In this document: piece after piece, positions 49,051 through 60,920 of the stretch
Layout: the number at the start of each line of letters is the position of its first letter
Position numbering within the stretch: the stretch's first letter is position 1
DNA from: Phylloscopus collybita
Lineage: Eukaryota > Chordata > Aves > Passeriformes > Phylloscopidae
Assembly: GCA_027886175.1 (NCBI GenBank)
Contig: JAJNNQ010000129.1
Span: forward strand, 868,001 to 932,000
Length of the DNA stretch: 64,000 nucleotides
Direction: 5' to 3'
Notes under the pieces: model-generated
What the model was told of the DNA's origin: nothing
Seen by the model: the letters and a program-made list of their open reading frames with translations, nothing else
Database searches by the model: none
Translations under genes and position numbers: made by a program

Positions 49051-52000
49051 TGTGTGCCTGCCACTAGGCTTCCGCCTATTAAAATTCCACTAAAATTCCA
49101 TACAAATGAGGATGTCTCCCAGGTGCAATCTACAACCAGATGGAAGTTTGTCGGCCCCTGTAGAGCAAAAGGCTTCATACAAATTGACATCAGGAATCTG
49201 GGGCAGAGACTTTGGTTTCCCATGGAAAAGGGACACCGTTCGTGTCTAATGCTGTCTGACTGCCAGTGGGCTTATGGCTACTAAAATTACATACAAATGA
49301 GGATATCTCCCAGATGCAATATGCCACCAGTTGGAAGTTTGTCTCCTCTTGTAGTGCCAGAGGCCTCCTAGAAAATGACATTAGGATCGTGGGGTGGAGA
49401 CTTTGGTTTCCCAAGGAAATGGGTCACTGTTCGTGTCTAATGCTGTCTTCCTGCCGCTGGGATTCTGCCTACTAAAATTCCACTAAAATTCCATACAAAT
49501 GAGAATATCTCCCAGGTGGAATCTAACACCAGATGGAAGTTTCTTTGCCCTTGTGGTTCCAAAGGCCTCCTACAAACTGACATCAGGAACCTAGGGTGGA
49601 GACTTTGGTTTCCCATGGAAAGGGACCACCGTTCGCGTCTAATGCTGTCTGCCTGGCACTGGGGTTATGACTGCTGAAGTTCCATACAAATGAGGATATC
49701 TCCCAGGTGAAATCTACCACCAGGTGGAAGTTTGCCTGCCCTTGTAGTGCCAAAGGCCTCCTAAAAACTGACATCAGGAACGTGGGGTGGAGACTTTGGT
49801 TTCCCATGGAAATGGGCCACCGTTTGTGTCTAATGCTATGTGCCTGCCACTGGGCTTATGCCTAGTAAAATTCCATACAAATGAGGATATCTCCCAGATG
49901 GAGTCTACTACCAGTTGAAAGTTTGTCTACCCTTTTAATGCCAATGGCCTCCTACAAACTGACATCAGGAATCTGGAGAGGACGCTTTGGTTTCCCATGG
50001 AAACAGGACACCCTTGGTGTTTAATACTGCCCCCTTGCCACTGGGCTTATGACTACTGAAATTACATACAAATGAGGATATCTCCCAGACGCAATATGCC
50101 ACCAGATGGAAGTTTGTCTGCTCTTGCAGTGACAAAGGCCTCCTTCAAACTGACATTCGGAACCTCACCTGGAGACTTTGGTTTCCTATGGAAAAGGCCC
50201 ACCGTTCATGTTTAATGCTGTCTGTCGTGGCTGCTGAGTACTAAAATACCACTAAAATTCCATACAAATGAGGACATCTCCGAGGTGCAATCTACCGCCA
50301 GTTGGAAGTTTGTCTGCCCTTGTAGTACCAAAGGCCTCCTTCAAACTGACATCAGGAACATAGGATGGATAATTTCTTTTTCCATGGAAAAGGGCCACTG
50401 TTCGTGTCTAATGCTGTCTGAGTGCCAGTGGGCATATGCCTACTAATATTCCCTACAAATGAGGTTATCTCCCAAATAGAATTTCCCACCAGATGGAAGT
50501 TTGTCTGCCCTTGTACTGCCAAAGGTCTCCTAAAACCTGACTTCAGGAACGTGGCATGGAGATTTTGGTTGCCCATAGGAAAAGGGCCACCCTTCATGTC
50601 TAATGCTGTCTGCCTGCCACTGGGCTTCTACCTGCTGAAATTCCATACAAATGAGGATATCTCCCCGATGCAATCAACCACCAGACGGAAGATTGTCTGC
50701 CCTTGTACTGCCAAAGGTCTCCTAAAACCTGACATCGGGAACGTTGTGTGGAGACTTTGGTTTCCCATGGAAAAGGACCACCGTTCGTGACTAATGCTGT
50801 CTGCCTGGCACTGTAGTTAGGACTGCAGAGGTTCCATACAAATGAGGATATCTCCCAGGTGCAATCTACCACCAGGTGGAAGTTTGTCTGCCCTTGTAGT
50901 GCCAAAGGCCTCCTAGAAACGGACAACAGGAACGTGGGGTGGAGACTTTGGTTTCCCTTAGAAATGGGCCACCGTTCGTGTCTTATGCTGTCTGCCTGCC
51001 ACTGGGTTTCTACGTGCTGAAATTCCATACAAATGAGGATATCTCCCCGATGCAATCAACCACCAGACGGAAGTTTGTCTGCCCTTGTACTGCCAAATGC
51101 CTCCTAAAACCTGACATCGGGTACGTGGTGTGGAGACTTTGGTTTCCCATGGAAAAGGACCGCCGTTCCCGTCTAATGCTGTCTGCCTGGCACTGTGGTT
51201 ATGACTGCTGAAGTTGCATACAGATGAGGATATCTCCAAGGTGCAATCTACCACAAGGTGGAAGTTTGTCTGCCCTTGTAGTGCCAAAGGTCTCCTAGAA
51301 ATGGACAGCGGGTACGTGGTGTGGAGACTTTGGTTTCCCATAGAAATGAGCCACCGTTCGTGTCTAATACTGTCTGCCTGCCACTGGGCTTCTTCCTACT
51401 AAAATTCCACTAAAATTCAATAGAAATGAGGATATCTCCCAGGTGCAATCGACAACCAGATGGAAGTTTCTCTGCCCTTATATTGGAAAATGCCTCCTAC
51501 AAAGTGACATCAGCAACGTGGCGTGGAGATTTTGGTTTCCCACGGAAAAGGGCCACCGTTCGTGTCTAATGCTGTCTGCCTGGCACTGGGGTTATGCCTG
51601 CTGAAATCCCTCACAAATGAGGATGTCTCCCAGGTGCAATCTACCACCCGTTGGAAGTTTGTCTGCCCTTGTAGTGCCAAAGGCCTCCTAAAAACTGACA
51701 TCAGGAACGTGCGGTGGAGACTTTGGTTTCCCAAAGAAATGGGCCACCGTTCGCGTCTAATGCTGTCTGCCTGGCACTGTGGCTATGACTGCTGAAGTTC
51801 CATAGAAATGAGGATATCTCCCAGGTGAAATCTACCACCAGGTGGAAGTCTGTCTGCCCTTGTAGTGCCAAAGCCCTCCTAGAAACGGACATCAGGAACG
51901 TGGGGTGGAGACTTTGGTTTCCCTTAGAAATGGGTCACCGTTCGTGTCTAATGCTGTCTGCCATACACTGGGCTTATGCCTACTAAAATTCCACTAAAAT

Positions 52001-52752
52001 TACATACAAATGAGGATATCTCCCCGATGCAATATGCCACCAGTTGGAAGTTTGTCTGCTCTTGTAGTGCCAAAAGCCTCCTAGAAACGGACATCAGGAA
52101 CGTGGGGTGGAGACTTTGGTTTCCCAAGGAAATGGGCCACCGTTGGTTTTCAATGCTGTTTTCTTGACACTGCGCTTCTGCCTGAATAATTCCACTAAAA
52201 TTCCATACAAATGAGTATATCTCCAAGCTGCAATATGCCACTAGTTGGAAGTTTGTCTGTTCTTGTAGTGCCAAAGGCCTCCTAAAAACTGACATCAGGA
52301 ACCTGGCCTGGAGGCTTTGTTTTCCCCTAGAAAAGGGCCACTATTCATGTCTAATTCTGTCTACCTGTCGCTGGGATTCTGCGCAATTAAATTCCTCTAT
52401 AATTCTATACAAATGAGGATATCTCCCAGGTGCAATTTACCACCAGATGGAATTTTGTCTGCCCTTGTAGTTCCAAAGGCCTCCTACAAACTGACATCAG
52501 GAACGTGAGGTGGAGACTTTGGTTTCCCATTGAAAAGGTCCACTGTTCGTGTCTAATGCTGTCTGCCTGCCACTGGGCTTCTGCCTGCTGAAATTCCATA
52601 CAAATGAGGATATCTCCTCGATGCAATCAACCACCAGACAAAACTTTGTCTGCCCTGCCCTTGTAGTGCCAAAGGCCTCCTACAAACTGACATCAGGAAC
52701 CTGGAGTGGAGACTTTGGTTTCCCATGGAAATGGGCCACCGTTAGTGTCTAA
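49051..52752 (-). repeat. Higher-order repeat copy A (19 monomers, 3702 bp)
   Basis: First complete HOR unit, anchored on the rare word TGTGTGCCTGCCACTAGG at 49051 and ending at the next occurrence at 52753. Counting the GATATCTCC-type landmark gives 19 monomers. Individual monomers keep rare variants that recur only at the same position in the next units, for example GAGTACTAAAATACC near 50236, CCCCTTGCCACTGG near 50032 and TTGGTTTTCAATGC near 52144. Private features are a 5-bp tandem repeat, CTGCCCTGCC, near 52651 and TGAATAATTCC near 52184. Noncoding. Confidence 0.93.
50005..50480 (-). repeat. Inverted member of the duplication pair with 41095-41565
   Basis: Part of HOR copy A whose reverse complement is recognisable in the forward array about 9 kb away. 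Shared words include CTAATATTCCCTAC, TAATTTCTTTTTCCATGG, CGGAACCTCACCTGG and GCTCTTGCAGTGAC. It suggests that the HOR founder was drawn from the same ancestral series of monomers as the diverged array. Confidence 0.8.
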
Positions 52753-55700
52753 TGTGTGCCTGCCACTAGGCTTCCGCCTATTAAAATTCCACTAAAATTC
52801 CATACAAATGAGGATGTCTCCCAGGTGCAATCTACAACCAGATGGAAGTTTGTCGGCCCCTGTAGAGCAAAAGGCTTCATACAAATTGACATCAGGAATC
52901 TGGGGCAGAGACTTTGGTTTCCCATGGAAAAGGGACACCGTTCGTGTCTAATGCTGTCTGACTGCCAGTGGGCTTATGGCTACTAAAATTACATACAAAT
53001 GAGGATATCTCCCAGATGCAATATGCCACCAGTTGGAAGTTTGTCTCCTCTTGTAGTGCCAGAGGCCTCCTAGAAAATGACATTAGGATCGTGGGGTGGA
53101 GACTTTGGTTTCCCAAGGAAATGGGTCACTGTTCGTGTCTAATGCTGTCTTCCTGCCGCTGGGATTCTGCCTACTAAAATTCCACTAAAATTCCATACAA
53201 ATGAGAATATCTCCCAGGTGGAATCTAACACCAGATGGAAGTTTCTTTGCCCTTGTGGTTCCAAAGGCCTCCTACAAACTGACATCAGGAACCTAGGGTG
53301 GAGACTTTGGTTTCCCATGGAAAAGGACCACCGTTCGCGTCTAATGCTGTCTGCCTGGCACTGGGGTTATGACTGCTGAAGTTCCATACAAATGAGGATA
53401 TCTCCCAGGTGAAATCTACCACCAGGTGGAAGTTTGCCTGCCCTTGTAGTGCCAAAGGCCTCCTAAAAACTGACATCAGGAACGTGGGGTGGAGACTTTG
53501 GTTTCCCATGGAAATGGGCCACCGTTTGTGTCTAATGCTATGTGCCTGCCACTGGGCTTATGCCTAGTAAAATTCCATACAAATGAGGATATCTCCCAGA
53601 TGGAGTCTACTACCAGTTGAAAGTTTGTCTACCCTTTTAATGCCAATGGCCTCCTACAAACTGACATCAGGAATCTGGAGAGGACGCTTTGGTTTCCCAT
53701 GGAAACAGGACACCCTTGTTGTTTAATACTGCCCCCTAGCCACTGGGCTTATGACTACTGAAATTACATACAAATGAGGATATCTCCCAGACGCAATATG
53801 CCACCAGATGGAAGTTTGTCTGCTCTTGCAGTGACAAAGGCCTCCTTCAAACTGACATTCGGAACCTCACCTGGAGACTTTGGTTTCCTATGGAAAAGGC
53901 CCACCGTTCATGTTTAATGCTGTCTGTCGTGGCTGCTGAGTACTAAAATACCACTAAAATTCCATACAAATGAGGACATCTCCGAGGTGCAATCTACCGC
54001 CAGTTGGAAGTTTGTCTGCCCTTGTAGTACCAAAGGCCTCCTTCAAACTGACATCAGGAACATAGGATGGATAATTTCTTTTTCCATGGAAAAGGGCCAC
54101 TGTTCGTGTCTAATGCTGTCTGAGTGCCAGTGGGCATATGCCTACTAATATTCCCTACAAATGAGGTTATCTCCCAAATAGAATTTCCCACCAGATGGAA
54201 GTTTGTCTGCCCTTGTACTGCCAAAGGTCTCCTAAAACCTGACTTCAGGAACGTGGCATGGAGACTTTGGTTGCCCATAGGAAAAGGGCCACCGTTCATG
54301 TCTAATGCTGTCTGCCTGCCACTGGGCTTCTACCTGCTGAAATTCCATACAAATGAGGATATCTCCCCGATGCAATCAACCACCAGACGGAAGATTGTCT
54401 GCCCTTGTACTGCCAAAGGTCTCCTAAAACCTGACATCGGGAACGTTGTGTGGAGACTTTGGTTTCCCATGGAAAAGGACCGCCGTTCCCGTCTAATGCT
54501 GTCTGCCTGGCACTGTAGTTAGGACTGCAGAGGTTCCATACAAATGAGGATATCTCCCAGGTGCAATCTACCACCAGGTGGAAGTTTGTCTGCCCTTGTA
54601 GTGCCAAAGGCCTCCTAGAAACGGACAACAGGAACGTGGGGTGGAGACTTTGGTTTCCCTTAGAAATGGGCCACCGTTCGTGTCTTATGCTGTTGCCTGC
54701 CACTGGGTTTCTACGTGCTGAAATTCCATACAAATGAGGATATCTCCCCGATGCAATCAACCACCAGACGGAAGTTTGTCTGCCCTTGTACTGCCAAATG
54801 CCTCCTAAAACCTGACATCCGGTACGTGGTGTGGAGACTTTGGTTTCCCATGGAAAAGGACCGCCGTTCCCGTCTAATGCTGTCTGCCTGGCACTGTGGT
54901 TATGACTGCTGAAGTTGCATACAGATGAGGATATCTCCAAGGTGCAATCTACCACAAGGTGGAAGTTTGTCTGCCCTTGTAGTGCCAAAGGTCTCCTAGA
55001 AATGGACAGCGGGTACGTGGTGTGGAGACTTTGGTTTCCCATAGAAATGAGCCACCGTTCGTGTCTAATACTGTCTGCCTGCCACTGGGCTTCTTCCTAC
55101 TAAAATTCCACTAAAATTCAATAGAAATGAGGATATCTCCCAGGTGCAATCGACAACCAGATGGAAGTTTCTCTGCCCTTATATTGGAAAATGCCTCCTA
55201 CAAAGTGACATCAGCAACGTGGCGTGGAGATTTTGGTTTCCCACGGAAAAGGGCCACCGTTCGTGTCTAATGCTGTCTGCCTGGCACTGGGGTTATGCCT
55301 GCTGAAATCCCTCACAAATGAGGATGTCTCCCAGGTGCAATCTACCACCCGTTGGAAGTTTGTCTGCCCTTGTAGTGCCAAAGGCCTCCTAAAAACTGAC
55401 ATCAGGAACGTGCGGTGGAGACTTTGGTTTCCCAAAGAAATGGGCCACCGTTCGCGTCTAATGCTGTCTGCCTGGCACTGTGGCTATGACTGCTGAAGTT
55501 CCATAGAAATGAGGATATCTCCCAGGTGAAATCTACCACCAGGTGGAAGTCTGTCTGCCCTTGTAGTGCCAAAGCCCTCCTAGAAACGGACATCAGGAAC
55601 GTGGGGTGGAGACTTTGGTTTCCCTTAGAAATGGGTCACCGTTCGTGTCTAATGCTGTCTGCCATACACTGGGCTTATGCCTACTAAAATTCCACTAAAA

Positions 55701-56449
55701 TTACATACAAATGAGGATATCTCCCCGATGCAATATGCCACCAGTTGGAAGTTTGTCTGCTCTTGTAGTGCCAAAAGCCTCCTAGAAACGGACATCAGGA
55801 ACGTGGGGTGGAGACTTTGGTTTCCCAAGGAAATGGGCCACCGTTGGTTTTCAATGCTGTTTTCTTGACACTGCGCTTCTGCCTGCTTTAATTCCACTAA
55901 AATTCCATACAAATGAGTATATCTCCAAGCTGCAATATGCCACTAGTTGGAAGTTTGTCTGTTCTTGTAGTGCCAAAGGCCTCCTAAAAACTGACATCAG
56001 GAACCTGGCCTGGAGGCTTTGTTTTCCCCTAGAAAAGGGCCACTATTCATGTCTAATTCTGTCTACCTGTCGCTGGGATTCTGCGCAATTAAATTCCTCT
56101 ATAATTCTATACAAATGAGGATATCTCCCAGGTGCAATTTACCACCAGATGGAATTTTGTCTGCCCTTGTAGTTCCAAAGGCCTCCTACAAACTGACATC
56201 AGGAACGTGAGGTGGAGACTTTGGTTTCCCATTGAAAAGGTCCACTGTTCGTGTCTAATGCTGTCTGCCTGCCACTGGGCTTCTGCCTGCTGAAATTCCA
56301 TACAAATGAGGATATCTCCTCGATGCAATCAACCACCAGACAAAACTTTGTCTGCCCTTGTAGTGCCAAAGGCCTCCTACAAACTGACATCAGGAACCTG
56401 GAGTGGAGACTTTGGTTTCCCATGGAAATGGGCCACCGTTAGTGTCTAA
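52753..56449 (-). repeat. Higher-order repeat copy B (19 monomers, 3697 bp)
   Basis: Second complete HOR unit, nearly identical to copy A by eye. It lacks the 5-bp CTGCC repeat. It has ATGCTGTTGCC near 54690 where A has ATGCTGTCTGCC, and GCCTGCTTTAATTCC near 55882. The TGTTGCC form is shared with copies C and D but not A, so B, C and D are closer to one another at that site. Confidence 0.93.
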
Positions 56450-57010
56450 TGTGTGCCTGCCACTAGGCTTCCGCCTATTAAAATTCCACTAAAATTCCAT
56501 ACAAATGAGGATGTCTCCCAGGTGCAATCTACAACCAGATGGAAGTTTGTCGGCCCCTGTAGAGCAAAAGGCTTCATACAAATTGACATCAGGAATCTGG
56601 GGCAGAGACTTTGGTTTCCCATGGAAAAGGGACACCGTTCGTGTCTAATGCTGTCTGACTGCCAGTGGGCTTATGGCTACTAAAATTACATACAAATGAG
56701 GATATCTCCCAGATGCAATATGCCACCAGTTGGAAGTTTGTCTCCTCTTGTAGTGCCAGAGGCCTCCTAGAAAATGACATTAGGATCGTGGGGTGGAGAC
56801 TTTGGTTTCCCAAGGAAATGGGTCACCGTTCGTGTCTAATGCTGTCTTCCTGCCGCTGGGATTCTGCCTACTAAAATTCCACTAAAATTCCATACAAATG
56901 AGAATATCTCCCAGGTGGAATCTAACACCAGATGGAAGTTTCTTTGCCCTTGTGGTTCCAAAGGCCTCCTACAAACTGACATCAGGAACCTAGGGTGGAG
57001 ACTTTGGTTT

Positions 57011-57020
57011 CCCATGGAAA
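57011..57020. other. Single-monomer deletion site in HOR copy C
   Basis: CCCATGGAAA here joins directly to TGGGCCACCGTTTGTG. In copies A, B and D this word is first followed by the GGACCACCGTTCGCG monomer and occurs again 191 bp later before TGGGCCACCGTTTGTG. The deletion is explained by unequal exchange between these repeated words. Confidence 0.88.
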
Positions 57021-58070
57021 TGGGCCACCGTTTGTGTCTAATGCTATGTGCCTGCCACTGGGCTTATGCCTAGTAAAATTCCATACAAATGAGGTTATCT
57101 CCCAGATGGAGTCTACTACCAGTTGAAAGTTTGTCTACCCTTTTAATGCCAATGGCCTCCTACAAACTGACATCAGGAATCTGGAGAGGACGCTTTGGTT
57201 TCCCATGGAAACAGGACACCCTTGGTGTTTAATACTGCCCCCTTGCCACTGGGCTTATGACTACTGAAATTACATACAAATGAGGATATCTCCCAGACGC
57301 AATATGCCACCAGATGGAAGTTTGTCTGCTCTTGCAGTGACAAAGGCCTCCTTCAAACTGACATTCGGAACCTCACCTGGAGACTTTGGTTTCCTATGGA
57401 AAAGGCCCACCGTTCATGTTTAATGCTGTCTGTCGTGGCTGCTGAGTACTAAAATACCACTAAAATTCCATACAAATGAGGACATCTCCGAGGTGCAATC
57501 TACCGCCAGTTGGAAGTTTGTCTGCCCTTGTAGTACCAAAGGCCTCCTTCAAACTGACATCAGGAACATAGGATGGATAATTTCTTTTTCCATGGAAAAG
57601 GGCCACTGTTCGTGTCTAATGCTGTCTGAGTGCCAGTGGGCATATGCCTACTAATATTCCCTACAAATGAGGTTATCTCCCAAATAGAATTTCCCACCAG
57701 ATGGAAGTTTGTCTGCCCTTGTACTGCCAAAGGTCTCCTAAAACCTGACTTCAGGAACGTGGCATGGAGACTTTGGTTGCCCATAGGAAAAGGGCCACCC
57801 TTCATGTCTAATGCTGTCTGCCTGCCACTGGGCTTCTACCTGCTGAAATTCCATACAAATGAGGATATCTCCCCGATGCAATCAACCACCAGACGGAAGA
57901 TTGTCTGCCCTTGTACTGCCAAAGGTCTCCTAAAACCTGACATCGGGAACGTTGTGTGGAGACTTTGGTTTCCCATGGAAAAGGACCGCCGTTCCCGTCT
58001 AATGCTGTCTGCCTGGCACTGTAGTTAGGACTGCAGAGGTTCCATACAAATGAGGATATCTCCCAGGTGC

Positions 58071-59035
58071 AATCTACCACCAGGTGGAAGTTTGTCTGCC
58101 CTTGTAGTGCCAAAGGCCTCCTAGAAACGGACAACAGGAACGTGGGGTGGAGACTTTGGTTTCCCTTAGAAATGGGCCACCGTTCGTGTCTTATGCTGTT
58201 GCCTGCCACTGGGTTTCTACGTGCTGAAATTCCATACAAATGAGGATATCTCCCCGATGCAATCAACCACCAGACGGAAGTTTGTCTGCCCTTGTACTGC
58301 CAAATGCCTCCTAAAACCTGACATCCGGTACGTGGTGTGGAGACTTTGGTTTCCCATGGAAAAGGACCGCCGTTCCCGTCTAATGCTGTCTGCCTGGCAC
58401 TGTGGTTATGACTGCTGAAGTTGCATACAGATGAGGATATCTCCAAGGTGCAATCTACCACAAGGTGGAAGTTTGTCTGCCCTTGTAGTGCCAAAGGTCT
58501 CCTAGAAATGGACAGCGGGTACGTGGTGTGGAGACTTTGGTTTCCCATAGAAATGAGCCACCGTTCGTGTCTAATACTGTCTGCCTGCCACTGGGCTTCT
58601 TCCTACTAAAATTCCACTAAAATTCAATAGAAATGAGGATATCTCCCAGGTGCAATCGACAACCAGATGGAAGTTTCTCTGCCCTTATATTGGAAAATGC
58701 CTCCTACAAAGTGACATCAGAAACGTGGCGTGGAGATTTTGGTTTCCCACGGAAAAGGGCCACCGTTCGTGTCTAATGCTGTCTGCCTGGCACTGGGGTT
58801 ATGCCTGCTGAAATCCCTCACAAGTGAGGATGTCTCCCAGGTGCAATCTACCACCCGTTGGAAGTTTGTCTGCCCTTGTAGTGCCAAAGGCCTCCTAAAA
58901 ACTGACATCAGGAACGTGCGGTGGAGACTTTGGTTTCCCAAAGAAATGGGCCACCGTTCGCGTCTAATGCTGTCTGCCTGGAACTGTGGCTATGACTGCT
59001 GAAGTTCCATAGAAATGAGGATATCTCCCAGGTGA
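58071..59035 (-). repeat. Five-monomer tandem duplication in HOR copy C, first unit
   Basis: 965-bp segment running from AATCTACCACCAGG to the same word at 59036. The rare TTATGCTGTTGCCTGCC, CATCCGGTACGTGG and CAGCGGGTACG markers occur here and again 965 bp later. Private differences include ATCAGAAACG near 58717 and CACAAGTGAGG near 58820. Confidence 0.9.
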
Positions 59036-60000
59036 AATCTACCACCAGGTGGAAGTTTGTCTGCCCTTGTAGTGCCAAAGGCCTCCTAAAAACGGACAAC
59101 AGGAACGTGGGGTGGAGACTTTGGTTTCCCTTAGAAATGGGCCACCGTTCGTGTCTTATGCTGTTGCCTGCCACTGGGTTTCTACGTGCTGAAATTCCAT
59201 ACAAATGAGGATATCTCCCCGATGCAATCAACCACCAGACGGAAGTTTGTCTGCCCTTGTACTGCCAAATGCCTCCTAAAACCTGACATCCGGTACGTGG
59301 TGTGGAGACTTTGGTTTCCCATGGAAAAGGACCGCCGTTCCCGTCTAATGCTGTCTGCCTGGCACTGTGGTTATGACTGCTGAAGTTGCATACAAATGAG
59401 GATATCTCCAAGGTGCAATCTACCACAAGGTGGAAGTTTGTCTGCCCTTGTAGTGCCAAAGGTTACCTAGAAATGGACAGCGGGTACGTGGTGTGGAGAC
59501 TTTGGTTTCCCATAGAAATGAGTCACCGTTCGTGTCTAATACTGTCTGCCTGCCACTGGGCTTCTTCCTACTAAAATTCCACTAAAATTCAATAGAAATG
59601 AGGATATCTCCCAGGTGCAATCGACAACCAGATGGAAGTTTCTCTGCCCTTATATTGGAAAATGCCTCCTACAAAGTGACATCAGCAACGTGGCGTGGAG
59701 ATTTTGGTTTCCCACGGAAAAGGGCCACCGTTCGTGTCTAATGCTGTCTGCCTGGCACTGGGGTTATGCCTGCTGAAATCCCTCACAAATGAGGATGTCT
59801 CCCAGGTGCAATCTACCACCCGTTGGAAGTTTGTCTACCCTTGTAGTGCCAAAGGCCTCCTAAAAACTGACATCAGGAACGTGCGGTGGAGACTTTGGTT
59901 TCCCAAAGAAATGGGCCACCGTTCGCGTCTAATGCTGTCTGCCTGGCACTGTGGCTATGACTGCTGAAGTTCCATAGAAATGAGGATATCTCCCAGGTGA
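59036..60000 (-). repeat. Five-monomer tandem duplication in HOR copy C, second unit
   Basis: Second unit of the duplication. It begins in a hybrid monomer: the left part resembles the GTGAAATCTACC type and the right part the GACAACAGGAACG type, which marks the crossover. Private changes include CTAAAAACGGAC near 59090 and GGTTACCTAG near 59460. Confidence 0.9.
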
Positions 60001-60920
60001 AATCTACCACCAGGTGGAAGTTTGTCTGCCCTTGTAGTGCCAAAGCCCTCCTAGAAACGGACATCAGGAACGTGGGGTGGAGACTTTGGTTTCCCTTAGA
60101 AATGGGTCACCGTTCGTGTCTAATGCTGTCTGCCATACACTGGGCTTATGCCTACTAAAATTCCACTAAAATTACATACAAATGAGGATATCTCCCCGAT
60201 GCAATATGCCACCAGTTGGAAGTTTGTCTGCTCTTGTAGTGCCAAAAGCCTCCTAGAAACGGACATCAGGAACGTGGGGTGGAGACTTTGGTTTCCCAAG
60301 GAAATGGGCCACCGTTGGTTTTCAATGCTGTTTTCTTGACACTGCGCTTCTGCCTGCTTTAATTCCACTAAAATTCCATACAAATGAGTATATCTCCAAG
60401 CTGCAATATGCCACTAGTTGGAAGTTTGTCTGTTCTTGTAGTGCCAAAGGCCTCCTAAAAACTGACATCAGGAACCTGGCCTGGAGGCTTTGTTTTCCCC
60501 TAGAAAAGGGCCACTATTCATGTCTAATTCTGTCTACCTGTCGCTGGGATTCTGCGCAATTAAATTCCTCTATAATTCTATACAAATGAGGATATCTCCC
60601 AGGTGCAATTTACCACCAGATGGAATTTTGTCTGCCCTTGTAGTTCCAAAGGCCTCCTACAAACTGACATCAGGAACGTGAGGTGGAGACTTTGGTTTCC
60701 CATTGAAAAGGTCCACTGTTCGTGTCTAATGCTGTCTGCCTGCCACTGGGCTTCTGCCTGCTGAAATTCCATACAAATGAGGATATCTCCTCGATGCAAT
60801 CAACCACCAGACAAAACTTTGTCTGCCCTTGTAGTGCCAAAGGCCTCCTACAAACTGACATCAGGAACCTGGAGTGGAGACTTTGGTTTCCCATGGAAAT
60901 GGGCCACCGTTAGTGTCTAA

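Larger units (their letters stand above)
56450..60920 (-). repeat. Higher-order repeat copy C (rearranged, 4471 bp)
   Basis: Third HOR unit, longer than the others. It lacks one 191-bp monomer near 57011 and carries a tandem duplication of a 965-bp, five-monomer segment (58071-59035 and 59036-60000). The arithmetic closes exactly: 3697 - 191 + 965 = 4471. Outside these changes it tracks copies A, B and D in order and sequence, giving 23 monomers. Confidence 0.92.
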
